This document shows, in pieces, positions 1 through 6,281 of a stretch of 9,113 nucleotides of DNA. Within the stretch, counting starts at the first letter, position 1. Every line of letters starts with the position of its first letter. The DNA is from Kiloniellales bacterium (lineage in GTDB: Bacteria > Pseudomonadota > Alphaproteobacteria > Kiloniellales > JAKSDN01). The DNA lies in contig JAKSDN010000617.1 of NCBI GenBank assembly GCA_022360075.1, positions 1-9,113 of the forward strand. The letters run 5' to 3'. A program made the translations under genes and the position numbers. Under the pieces are notes generated by a model, which searched no databases, was not told the DNA's origin, and saw nothing but the letters and a program-made list of their open reading frames with translations.

Positions 1-354
1 GCAGACGAGCTTCGTGTCCGCGTCTGGCTGCGGCTCGCCGCCGTAGACCAACGTGCCTTCGCCGCTGTAGCCGCTGCGCTGCATCACGTCCTCGAGCGTC
101 GCGGTCTTGGTGTTCGGGGAGTCGCAGAGCACATGCGCCGCACCATTGGGAATGACGATCAGATCGCCGGGGTTGAGCACGACATCGTGATCGTCGCCGA
201 CCTTCACGTGGCAGCGCCCTTGGACCGCGAGATGAAAGCGCGCCGCCCGGCCGTAAACGGGCACGGCCACCGACCAGGGCGACGAAAAAGCCGTGCGGAA
301 GTAAAGGGTTCCGCGCAGTTGCAGGACATCGAGGATGTCGCTGAGGACGTCCAT
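1..354 (-). CDS. AraC-family transcriptional regulator, N-terminal cupin sensor domain (partial)
   Basis: Reading from an ATG at 354 toward the left edge gives 118 residues with no stop, so the gene is cut by the window end. It begins MDVLSDILDVLQLRGTLYF, followed by a small-barrel pattern with PWSVAVP, ARFHLAVQG, NPGDLIVIPNGAAHVL and a final TKLVC. This is the layout of the Cupin_6 ligand-binding domain that precedes the C-terminal double helix-turn-helix of many AraC-type regulators. The DNA-binding half would lie outside the window and is not seen. The start is well fixed: an in-frame TGA lies at 387-385, there is no other Met between, and a GGACGG element sits just upstream. The gene is downstream of the trehalose operon on the same strand, separated by about 300 bases of repeats, so it probably has its own promoter. 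The ligand and target genes are unknown; a stand-alone cupin protein is a less likely alternative. Confidence 0.82.
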   Translation of the reverse strand, partial: MDVLSDILDVLQLRGTLYFRTAFSSPWSVAVPVYGRAARFHLAVQGRCHVKVGDDHDVVLNPGDLIVIPNGAAHVLCDSPNTKTATLEDVMQRSGYSGEGTLVYGGEPQPDADTKLVC

Positions 355-444
355 TCTTGCCGTCCATCCGATTGAGCCAGACGATCAGATAAGAATTCGG
401 CGACTGGCTTTCCAGATCGCAAGCTCTGCGGGGCGGAATCGACT

Positions 445-474
445 CGGATGAACGCGGATAGACACGGATGAGAA
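445..474. repeat. Three CGGAT direct repeats phased at exactly 10 bp
   Basis: CGGAT occurs at 445-449, 455-459 and 465-469, giving three 10-bp units (CGGATGAACG, CGGATAGACA, CGGATGAGAA). The 10-bp period puts each copy on about the same face of the helix, as in a multi-site operator. The array lies roughly 90-120 bases upstream of the araC-type start codon, so an autoregulatory site is possible. From memory, similar ATCCG/CGGAT-rich strings are scattered in intergenic regions of unrelated bacteria, so a dispersed repeat is at least as likely. Confidence 0.5.
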
Positions 475-505
475 GCTCAGCTTCGCGCTTCTACCTGGCG
501 AAGAA

Positions 506-570
506 ATCTGTACTACTAACTTCGAGATTCCTCGCAGCTCGCGAGGAATCTCGAAGTTAGTAGTACAGAT
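506..570. repeat. Perfect 30-bp inverted repeat with 5-nt loop; possible terminator of the trehalose operon
   Basis: The arm at 506-535 (starting ATCTGTACTACTAAC) is exactly repeated in reverse complement at 541-570, with loop AGCTC at 536-540. On the minus strand, which is the direction of the trehalose operon, the stem is followed by TTTCTTC, and it lies about 90 bases past the GH65 stop codon. It could therefore act as an intrinsic terminator. Against a classical terminator, the stem is very long and its base is AT-rich rather than GC-rich. A palindromic mobile or dispersed element is the main alternative. No transposase is nearby. Confidence 0.7.
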
Positions 571-577
571 GCGAGGC

Positions 578-599
578 GTCGCTTCGCAGGCGATGCGAC
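578..599. repeat. Short palindrome (GTCGC-T-TCGC / GCGA-T-GCGAC)
   Basis: GTCGC at 578-582 and TCGC at 584-587 pair with GCGA at 590-593 and GCGAC at 595-599, leaving one T-T mismatch and a 2-nt tip. It follows the 30-bp palindrome by seven bases. No U-rich tail is present on either strand, so it reads as an extragenic palindrome rather than a terminator on its own. Confidence 0.5.
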
Positions 600-612
600 A
601 AGAACCACATTC

Positions 613-638
613 GGCGGGTTGCGCTTCACTAACCCGCC
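613..638. repeat. GGCGGGTT/AACCCGCC hairpin, dispersed-repeat type
   Basis: GGCGGGTT at 613-620 pairs with AACCCGCC at 631-638 around the loop GCGCTTCACT, followed by CTACG. From memory, this hairpin with its GCGCTTC-like loop closely matches an extragenic palindrome found in many copies in diverse proteobacteria. It lies 22 bases beyond the GH65 stop codon and could protect the 3' end of the operon transcript. There is no U-tract on the minus strand after the stem. Confidence 0.55.
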
Positions 639-659
639 CTACGCGCCGTGAATCCGTGA

Positions 660-3089
660 TCAGGCGACGACCTTCTCAGTCGTGCGCAGGTCGAAGGTCG
701 CCGTCTGGTTGGCTTCGAGGTGGTGGATCTCGTCGCGGACGCGGATCTCGATGGTCGGCGCGGCGCATTGGACCGCCTCCACCTGCAAGGACTCGTGCTC
801 GATGGTGACGGCCAGGAAGTGGCCGCGGTAGCGGACGTTGAGCTTCAGGCAGCGCAGCTCGTCGGGCAGGCAGGGGTCGAACCAGATCACGCCGCGCCGA
901 GTCTCCAGGCCGGCGTAGCAGCGCTGCACCAGATCGACCGAGCCGGCCATGGCGCCGAGGTGGATGCCCTCCTTGGTCGTGCCGCCCTGGATGTCGCTGA
1001 TATCGCTGTCCAGCGTGCCGCGCAGCAGCTCCCAGGAACGCGCCCGGTCGACGCGCGCGAGCACCCAGGCGTGGACCAGCCGGCTCAGGGTCGAGCCGTG
1101 CGAGGTGCGGTGCATGTAGTAGTCGATGTTGCGCGCGATCGTGTCCGGCCCGAAGGGATAGCCGAGGCGCTCGAAGACGCTCTGAAGCTGCCCGGCCGAA
1201 AAGAGATAGAACAGCATCAGGACATCGGCCTGCTTGGACGCGCGGTAGCGGTTGGGCGTGTCGTTCTCCGCCTCCAGGATGCGGTCGAGACGCTGGATGT
1301 CGCCGTGCTTGCGGCGCAGGCCCTCCCAGTCGAGCTCTTCCAGTTCCTCGTAGCGCTCGAACTGGCTGATCACGCCACCGTCGTGGAAGACCAGCCGCAT
1401 GCGCCGGCTCACCTTGTCCCAGTGATCGAGCTCGTCCTGGTCCAGCTTCAGGCGGCGCAGCAGCTTGTCGCGCTGGTCCTCCGACAGCAGCTCGAGAGTC
1501 TCCAGGGCCCGGATCAGGGTCCAGACCGCGATCACGTTGGTGTAGGCGTTGTTGTCGACGCCGGGCTTGTCGGCGTCGGGATAGCCGTCGTGGTACTCGT
1601 CTGGCCCGACCACGCCCAGGATCTCGTAGCGCTCCAGTTCCTCGTTGTAGCTGGCGAGGCTGGCCCAGAAACGGGCGATCTCCAGCAGCATCTCGGCGCC
1701 GCAATAGGCCAGGAACTCGAGGTCGTTGGTGACTTGGTAGTATTGCCAAACGTTGTAGGCGACCGCCCCGTTGACGTGCCGCTGCAGGCGGCTGTTGTCC
1801 GGCAGCCAGTGGCCCGACTTGGGGTTGAGGTGCAGCTCCTGGGTCTCCTCGCGGCCGTTGCTCGCGCTCTGCCAGGGATACATCGCGCCCTTGTAGCCGG
1901 CCGCCGCCGCGGCGGCCCGCGCCTCGGGCAGGCGGCGGTAGCGGTACTTGAGCAGGCCGCGGGTGACCTCCGGCAGGCGCAGGTTCAGCAGCGGGAAGAT
2001 GAAGAGCTCGTCCCAGAAGATGTGGCCGCGATAGGCCTCGCCGTGCAGGCCGCGGGCCGGCACGCCGACGTCCAGGTCCATCGTGTTCGGCGACGTGGTC
2101 TGCAAGAGGTGGAAGATGTGCAGGCGCAGGATCAGCAGAACATGGCCGTCGACGGCATCGGAGACCGGCTCCACGCGCATGTCGAACTGGTCCCAGAGGT
2201 ACTTCCAGCCTTCGGCCTGGGAGACGGCCAGGTCCTCGAAGCTGCCGGACCGCCCCACGGCGCTCCGGCTCGCCTGGCCCGGTTCGGTGATGGCGCTGTC
2301 CCGTGAGGTGTGGATGGCGACGACCTTCTCGACCTCGATGCGCTGACCCTCACGCGCCTCCAGGGCGAAGCGTTGCGCGATGGCGCCGGCCTCGTCGTCG
2401 ATCTCTGCCTCGATCGCGGCGGGCCCGCCGTCGACTCGGACTTGGGTCCGCGCGGCCTGGGCGATCGTCACCCGGGACTGAACGGTCTCGGTCTCGAGAT
2501 AGATCACGTCGTCGGCTGTTCGGCCGGACGCCAGCGTGCGTAGGTGCCGGCTGTTCAGGCTGCGATAGCGGGCCACCCCCGCGTTGGTGACTCGGCCGTC
2601 GAGCGCCGAGCGGATCTCCAGCCTGCCGCTCCAGTTCTCCGGTGTGAGCTGCAGAGCGAGCGCGGCGATATGCGGCTGATCGATGTGCACGAGGCGCCGG
2701 CTGGCCAGTCTGGTCCAGCGGCCCTCCGCGTCTCGAAAGCGCAGGCTGCGCGACAGCAGGCCCGCCTTCATGTCGAGCTCCTGCCGGTAGTCCTCGATCT
2801 CGACGGCTTGCAGGCTGAACCAGTCCCCTTCGGCGATCCGGAAGGTGAGCGGCAGCCAGTTGGGGATGTTGACCAGATCCTCGTTCTCGACGCTCCGTCC
2901 GGAGATGTCGGTCTTCAGCCGGTTGTAGCAGCCGGCGACGTAGTTGCCCGGATAGTGGATCTCGTCGGCCTCTGCCTCGGCGGCGGCGCCGCGGCTGCCG
3001 AGGTAGCCGTTGCCCAGGGTGCAGAGCGCCTCGCGCAGGCCTTCCTGTTGCGGCTCGAAACCCTCGTAGGACAGGACCCAATGGCTCAT
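660..3089 (-). CDS. Glycoside hydrolase family 65 disaccharide phosphorylase (probable trehalose phosphorylase)
   Basis: This 809-residue cytoplasmic enzyme is of normal length for inverting GH65 phosphorylases. They use phosphate to cleave an alpha-linked diglucoside into glucose (or a glucose derivative) and beta-glucose-1-phosphate. An N-terminal beta-sandwich covers roughly residues 1-290 (GNGYLGSRG near 26-34), followed by an (alpha/alpha)6 barrel. The barrel carries GLHGEAYRGHIFWDE (347-361), GAMYPWQSASNGREETQ (401-417), GPDEYH with the expected general acid Glu498, KQADVLM (619-625), TSHGSTLS (662-669) and EGIHLGAMAG (707-716). The start is the ATG at 3089. It overlaps the stop of the upstream fusion gene as ATGA and has GGGAGA eight bases upstream. 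The frame stays open to 3479, but that part lies inside the OtsB coding region. Trehalose as substrate is inferred from the operon; trehalose-6-phosphate, maltose or kojibiose remain possible, since motifs alone do not settle specificity. No transmembrane or signal segment is apparent. Confidence 0.88.
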   Translation of the reverse strand: MSHWVLSYEGFEPQQEGLREALCTLGNGYLGSRGAAAEAEADEIHYPGNYVAGCYNRLKTDISGRSVENEDLVNIPNWLPLTFRIAEGDWFSLQAVEIEDYRQELDMKAGLLSRSLRFRDAEGRWTRLASRRLVHIDQPHIAALALQLTPENWSGRLEIRSALDGRVTNAGVARYRSLNSRHLRTLASGRTADDVIYLETETVQSRVTIAQAARTQVRVDGGPAAIEAEIDDEAGAIAQRFALEAREGQRIEVEKVVAIHTSRDSAITEPGQASRSAVGRSGSFEDLAVSQAEGWKYLWDQFDMRVEPVSDAVDGHVLLILRLHIFHLLQTTSPNTMDLDVGVPARGLHGEAYRGHIFWDELFIFPLLNLRLPEVTRGLLKYRYRRLPEARAAAAAAGYKGAMYPWQSASNGREETQELHLNPKSGHWLPDNSRLQRHVNGAVAYNVWQYYQVTNDLEFLAYCGAEMLLEIARFWASLASYNEELERYEILGVVGPDEYHDGYPDADKPGVDNNAYTNVIAVWTLIRALETLELLSEDQRDKLLRRLKLDQDELDHWDKVSRRMRLVFHDGGVISQFERYEELEELDWEGLRRKHGDIQRLDRILEAENDTPNRYRASKQADVLMLFYLFSAGQLQSVFERLGYPFGPDTIARNIDYYMHRTSHGSTLSRLVHAWVLARVDRARSWELLRGTLDSDISDIQGGTTKEGIHLGAMAGSVDLVQRCYAGLETRRGVIWFDPCLPDELRCLKLNVRYRGHFLAVTIEHESLQVEAVQCAAPTIEIRVRDEIHHLEANQTATFDLRTTEKVVA

Positions 3090-4717
3090 GGCGCTTGTCT
3101 CCCGAGACGCGTGCAGAGCTGTTCCAGGAAGGCCCGCACCTCGTCCGGGTCCTTCAGGCGGTAGAGCGCCGGCGTGGCTTCCGGCGTCTCGGAGACCAGG
3201 ATGCTGACGCCCTTCCCGCGCAGGGCGCGAAAGGCGTCGTAGTCCGTCACATCGTCGCCGAAGTAGAACGGCACGATTTCCGGCTGGTCGAGGCCGAGGG
3301 CCTGCAGGATCCAGAGCACCGCGCGGCCCTTGTCCCAGGGCAGGGCGGGCCGCAGCTCGAAGACCTTCTTGCCCAGCGTCTTGCGCAGCGCCGGGAAGCG
3401 ATCGGCGACGGCATCGAAGCCGCGCTCGACCTCGGACACCCGCTCCTCCGGTACCAGGCGGTAGTGAACCGCGAGGCAATAGAGCTTGTCCTCGACCAGG
3501 ACGCCGGGCACGTCGGCGAGCGAGTCGGAGAGCGCCTTGACCGCCGCGCTGACCGCGGGGATCAGCTCGTGGCCCTCTTCGTGCTCGATCTCCAGGCCCT
3601 GCGGTCCGGCGATGTCGAAGCCATGGCTGCCGGCATAGACCAGCGAGGGCAAACCGACGAGCCCTTGCAGATCCGCCCGGCCGCGGCCGCTGATGATGCC
3701 GGTCACCGGCGCGAGCCGCGACAGTCGCTCGAGCGTGTCGCGCATCGCGCCGGACAGCTTCGCCAGGTCCGGCCGCTCGACGATCGGCGTGAGGGTCCCG
3801 TCGTAGTCGAAGAACAGCGCGATCTGCTTGTCCCGCACGCGCCCGACGATCTCGGTCAGGCGAGACAGCGCAGACGGCGGGTCCGGCAGATCGCTGGTCT
3901 CGCCGAGATCGAGGACACTGAGATCGTGAACGATCAGATCGGCGCCGCCGCCTTCAAGGGCCTTGCCATCCCCGCTGCGGTCAACACCGACGACCAGGCC
4001 GAAGCCGCCCGCGCGGCCCGCTCTGACGCCGGAGAGCGCGTCCTCGACGACGGCGGCCTTCTCGGGCTGCACGCCGAGCCGCCTGGCCGCCTCCAGGAAG
4101 ATGTCGCCGGCCGGCTTGCCCCGGAGATGCAGGTCGCGGGCCATGACACCGTCAACCTGGCCGTCGAAGAGGTCGGCGATTCCGGCGGCCAGGAGAATGG
4201 CCGAGCAGTTCTTGCTCGACGAGACGACGGCGACCTTCAGTCCGCGCGCCTTGAGTTGCCGAACGAAATCGACGGCGCCACCGTAGACGCGCACCCCCTC
4301 GCTCTCGATCGATTCGCGGTAATAGCGGTTCTTGCGGTTGCCCAGACCGCAGATCGTCTCCTGGTCCGGCAAGTCGTCGTCCTGGCCGCGCGGCAGGCAG
4401 ATCGCCCGCGACTCCAGGAAGCTCGCGACCCCTTCGTCTCTCGGCTTACCGTCGACGTACTTCTTGTAGTCGGCATCCAGGTCGAAGGGGATGTAGTTGC
4501 CGTTCGATCCGCCGTTGCGCTCGGCCAGGTATTCGTCGAAGGCGCGCTTCCAGGCCCGGGCGTGGACGTCGGCCGTGTCCGTGATCACCCCGTCGAGATC
4601 GAACAGGAAGGCTTCGAGGCCATCGCGGTCAATGGCGCCTGGAAGATCGGACCGGCCGCCGCCCCCTTGTCTGGTACGCTGCGCCTGGGGCGAGGTGGTG
4701 GCTCTTTGCATCGGCAA
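3086..4717 (-). CDS. otsB: Bifunctional beta-phosphoglucomutase / trehalose-6-phosphate phosphatase (HAD-HAD fusion)
   Basis: These 543 residues hold two complete HAD-superfamily domains. Residues about 31-272 resemble beta-phosphoglucomutase. They show FDLDGVITD with Asp40 (nucleophile) and Asp42 (acid/base), VVSSSKN (164-170), GKPAGD with Lys201, VVEDALSGV with Glu225-Asp226, and an alpha-helical cap between motifs I and II. Residues about 285-535 are OtsB: FFDYDGTLTPI (Asp304/Asp306), SGRGR (343-347), YAGSHGFDI (361-369), Lys463 and FGDDVTD (486-492), with the cap between motifs II and III. OtsB dephosphorylates trehalose-6-phosphate; beta-PGM interconverts beta-glucose-1-phosphate and glucose-6-phosphate. 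All catalytic residues of both domains appear intact. The first 30 residues are a low-complexity Gly/Arg/Gln-rich lead. The start is probably TTG at 4717, because GGAGG lies 7 bases upstream of it; an ATG two codons later is 13 bases from that element. The gene begins 45 bases after otsA and overlaps the GH65 gene by 4 bases. Confidence 0.9.
   Translation of the reverse strand: MPMQRATTSPQAQRTRQGGGGRSDLPGAIDRDGLEAFLFDLDGVITDTADVHARAWKRAFDEYLAERNGGSNGNYIPFDLDADYKKYVDGKPRDEGVASFLESRAICLPRGQDDDLPDQETICGLGNRKNRYYRESIESEGVRVYGGAVDFVRQLKARGLKVAVVSSSKNCSAILLAAGIADLFDGQVDGVMARDLHLRGKPAGDIFLEAARRLGVQPEKAAVVEDALSGVRAGRAGGFGLVVGVDRSGDGKALEGGGADLIVHDLSVLDLGETSDLPDPPSALSRLTEIVGRVRDKQIALFFDYDGTLTPIVERPDLAKLSGAMRDTLERLSRLAPVTGIISGRGRADLQGLVGLPSLVYAGSHGFDIAGPQGLEIEHEEGHELIPAVSAAVKALSDSLADVPGVLVEDKLYCLAVHYRLVPEERVSEVERGFDAVADRFPALRKTLGKKVFELRPALPWDKGRAVLWILQALGLDQPEIVPFYFGDDVTDYDAFRALRGKGVSILVSETPEATPALYRLKDPDEVRAFLEQLCTRLGRQAP
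3098..3103 (-). promoter_or_regulatory. Ribosome binding site of the GH65 gene, inside the end of the fusion gene
   Basis: GGGAGA on the minus strand lies 8 bases before the ATG at 3089, within the last codons of the OtsB domain. With the ATGA stop/start overlap, this supports start-stop translational coupling and excludes the longer upstream reading of the GH65 frame. Confidence 0.6.
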
Positions 4718-4722
4718 GACGT

Positions 4723-4729
4723 CCCCTCC
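4723..4729 (-). promoter_or_regulatory. Strong Shine-Dalgarno (GGAGGGG) that favours a TTG start
   Basis: GGAGG (4729-4725 on the minus strand) is 7 bases from the TTG at 4717 and 13 bases from the ATG at 4711. The first distance is in the optimal range, so TTG is the likelier start of the fusion gene. The element lies in the 45-base gap after otsA. Confidence 0.65.
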
Positions 4730-4762
4730 GTTCGCGGGCCTGTCCTCGGTCCGGCATCGGTC

Positions 4763-6106
4763 TCATGCGACTTTCCGGTTCACTTGCGTGAGGCTGGCAA
4801 CGAAGGCTTCGCGCCAGGCCGTGACGTCTTGGCGTTGCAGCGTCTCGAGCATCGGCCGCCAGCGCGCCTGCCGCTCTTCCAGCGGCATGCGCAGCGCCTC
4901 GCGCAGGGCTTCGGCCATGGCGTCGGGATCGTAGGGATTGACGATCAGGGCGCCGTCCAGCTCCTGGGCCGCGCCGGCGAAGGCGGAGAGCACGAGGACG
5001 CCGGGATCGTCCGGCGCCTGGCTGGCGACGAACTCCTTGGCGACGAGATTCATCCCGTCGCGCAGCGGCGTGACCAGCGCGACCTGACTGGCCCGGAAGA
5101 AGCCGAGCAGCGTGCGCCGGGCGAAGTTGCGGTTGATGTAGCGGATCGGCGTCCAATCCGGTTGCGAGAAGCGGCCGGCGATCTCCCCGGCCAGCGTGCT
5201 CAGCCGCCGGCGCAGCGAGCGATACTCCGGCAAATGGCCGCGCGTCGGCGGGGCAATCTGGAGAAAGGTCACGCGCCCCTGGAACTCGGGATAGGACTCC
5301 AGGAAGCCGGCATAGGACTCGAAGCGCCGCTCCAGCCCCTTGGTATAGTCGAGCCGGTCGACACCCACGATCAGATCGCCCGCGGCCAGGCTCTCTTTCA
5401 TGCGCGCCACCGTCGGGGTCTGCGCGGCGGTCTCCGCGATCTCGGCAATCCGGCCGGTGTCGACGCCGATCGGAAACACGCCGAGCCGCGCGCCCTCGCC
5501 GTAGTGGTCGCTGGCTTCGCGAAAGGCCTCGAGGTCGGCCTGGGTCTGAAAGCCGATCAGGTCGTAGGCCTTGATCGCCTCGACCAGCCGCCGGTACTCA
5601 GGCAGGATCCGCAGCGTGTCGAGGGTCGGAAAGGGGATGTGCAGGAAGAAGCCGATCCGCTGCGTGGCGCCGCCGCGGCGCAGCTCCTCGCCCAGGGGAA
5701 AAAGGTGATAGTCGTGTACCCAGATAATGTCGTCGGGCTGCAACAGCGGTAGCAGCTTCGCCGCGAAGTCCCGGTTCACGCGCGTATAGCCTTGGAACGC
5801 CGCATTGGCGTGCTCGACGAGATCGGCCCGCCCGTGAAGCAGCGGCCAAAGCACCCGGTTGGCGTATTGGCCGTAGTAGGCGTCGTAGTCCTCCGGCGAC
5901 AGCGGGAAGGTCGCGTAGGTCAGCGGGCCGTGGACGGTCAGATGGGGCGTTTTCGGCGGCTGCTCGGCGATCTCGCCGTCCCAGCCGAACCACAGGCCGC
6001 CTTGCGCGCGCAGCGCGTCGAGCACGCCGACGGCAAGGCCTCCGCTGGTCGACTTTCCCTCCTCGATCCGGGCGACGCGATTCGAGATGATAACCAAGCG
6101 GCCCAT
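4763..6106 (-). CDS. otsA: Alpha,alpha-trehalose-6-phosphate synthase (UDP-forming), GT20
   Basis: This 447-residue cytosolic GT-B glycosyltransferase of family 20 transfers glucose from UDP-glucose to glucose-6-phosphate. It opens with [11 protein letters not shown], as expected, with Arg10. It continues with the STSGGLAVG loop (19-27), [10 protein letters not shown] (36-45), VLWPLLHGR (85-93), [10 protein letters not shown] (129-138), and [10 protein letters not shown] (249-258) with Arg251 and Lys256. The nucleotide-site block [16 protein letters not shown] (346-361) contains Asp350 and Glu358. These match the known substrate-contacting segments of the E. coli enzyme, and the length is close to its 474 residues. 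I chose the ATG at 6106 because homologues start there; the frame stays open to 6259 (another ATG at 6241), which would add about 50 unrelated residues. The ribosome site is weak (AAGG four bases before ATG, and a GGGGGGA run further upstream). It is the first gene of the operon, 175 bases after the ThDP-enzyme gene. No EcfG-type GGAAC/CGTT promoter was found upstream. Confidence 0.95.
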   Translation of the reverse strand: MGRLVIISNRVARIEEGKSTSGGLAVGVLDALRAQGGLWFGWDGEIAEQPPKTPHLTVHGPLTYATFPLSPEDYDAYYGQYANRVLWPLLHGRADLVEHANAAFQGYTRVNRDFAAKLLPLLQPDDIIWVHDYHLFPLGEELRRGGATQRIGFFLHIPFPTLDTLRILPEYRRLVEAIKAYDLIGFQTQADLEAFREASDHYGEGARLGVFPIGVDTGRIAEIAETAAQTPTVARMKESLAAGDLIVGVDRLDYTKGLERRFESYAGFLESYPEFQGRVTFLQIAPPTRGHLPEYRSLRRRLSTLAGEIAGRFSQPDWTPIRYINRNFARRTLLGFFRASQVALVTPLRDGMNLVAKEFVASQAPDDPGVLVLSAFAGAAQELDGALIVNPYDPDAMAEALREALRMPLEERQARWRPMLETLQRQDVTAWREAFVASLTQVNRKVA

Positions 6107-6146
6107 GGAGCCTTTAGTCCCCCCGTCGGCGTGACATTCGTTGACC

Positions 6147-6175
6147 GATAAGAGCCGCAAGCCGAGGGCTCTATC
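6147..6175 (-). promoter_or_regulatory. Hairpin in the otsA leader region
   Basis: AGAGCC (6151-6156) pairs with GGCTCT (6167-6172). The stem extends by GAT (6147-6149) with ATC (6173-6175) across a single bulged A at 6150; the loop is 10 nt. It lies about 40 bases upstream of the otsA ATG. If it is in the 5' leader, it could influence stability or initiation; if upstream of the transcription start, it is an operator-like dyad. No -35/-10 pair good enough to place the start was found. Confidence 0.35.
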
Positions 6176-6261
6176 ATTGATCTGAGTCAGATATTCGGGC
6201 AGCGACGGCCGGACCAGTCGTGTGCCGGTCGTATTTGTCATCGAATGGTAACGGAGCACCG

Positions 6262-6278
6262 GGCCACAGCGCGTGGCC
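6262..6278 (-). terminator. GC-rich hairpin just after the ThDP-enzyme stop codon
   Basis: GGCCAC (6262-6267) pairs with GTGGCC (6273-6278) around the loop AGCGC. On the minus strand it starts 4 bases after the TGA of the ThDP-enzyme gene. There is no U-run behind it, so it is at best a weak or Rho-assisted terminator or an mRNA 3' stabiliser. It could help separate the ThDP-enzyme gene from the trehalose operon. Confidence 0.3.
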
Positions 6279-6281
6279 GTC

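Larger units (their letters stand above)
355..659. other. Non-coding, palindrome-rich spacer between the GH65 gene and the araC-type gene
   Basis: About 305 bases hold no credible gene; the short reading frames here lack ribosome sites and family resemblance. The right-hand 215 bases are crowded with symmetry: three phased CGGAT repeats (445-474), a small hairpin (GAAGC 472-476 with GCTTC 480-484), a perfect 30-bp inverted repeat (506-570), a mismatched 10-bp palindrome (578-599) and an 8-bp hairpin (613-638). The left part (355-440) should carry the promoter of the araC-type gene, but I found no convincing -35/-10 pair. The stretch looks like an accumulation site for dispersed intergenic repeats that may also end transcription of the trehalose operon. 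Confidence 0.7.

Noticed and set aside
506..570. CRISPR repeat or IS terminal inverted repeats
   Set aside because: There is only one pair of arms separated by 5 bases, with no spacer series, no transposase frame and no target duplication visible.
720..2306. 528-residue open frame on the plus strand
   Set aside because: It is the antisense shadow of the GH65 barrel region, with a biased composition and no motif or ribosome site worth noting.
3090..3479. 130-residue N-terminal extension of the GH65 frame
   Set aside because: It lies in another frame inside the OtsB domain, is Arg/Gly/Pro-rich, and the family starts at MSHWVLSYEG. The ATGA overlap and GGGAGA site support the 3089 start.
3095..5752. 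885-residue open frame on the plus strand
   Set aside because: It is antisense to otsA and the beta-PGM::OtsB gene, which have full catalytic motif sets. Its translation is Arg/Val/Leu/Gln-rich with no recognisable domain; such shadows are common opposite GC-rich genes.
6107..6259. 51-residue N-terminal extension of OtsA
   Set aside because: OtsA proteins begin with the strand containing RLVIISNR, and no domain precedes it. The extension has no similarity I recognise, and the region is better read as leader/promoter.
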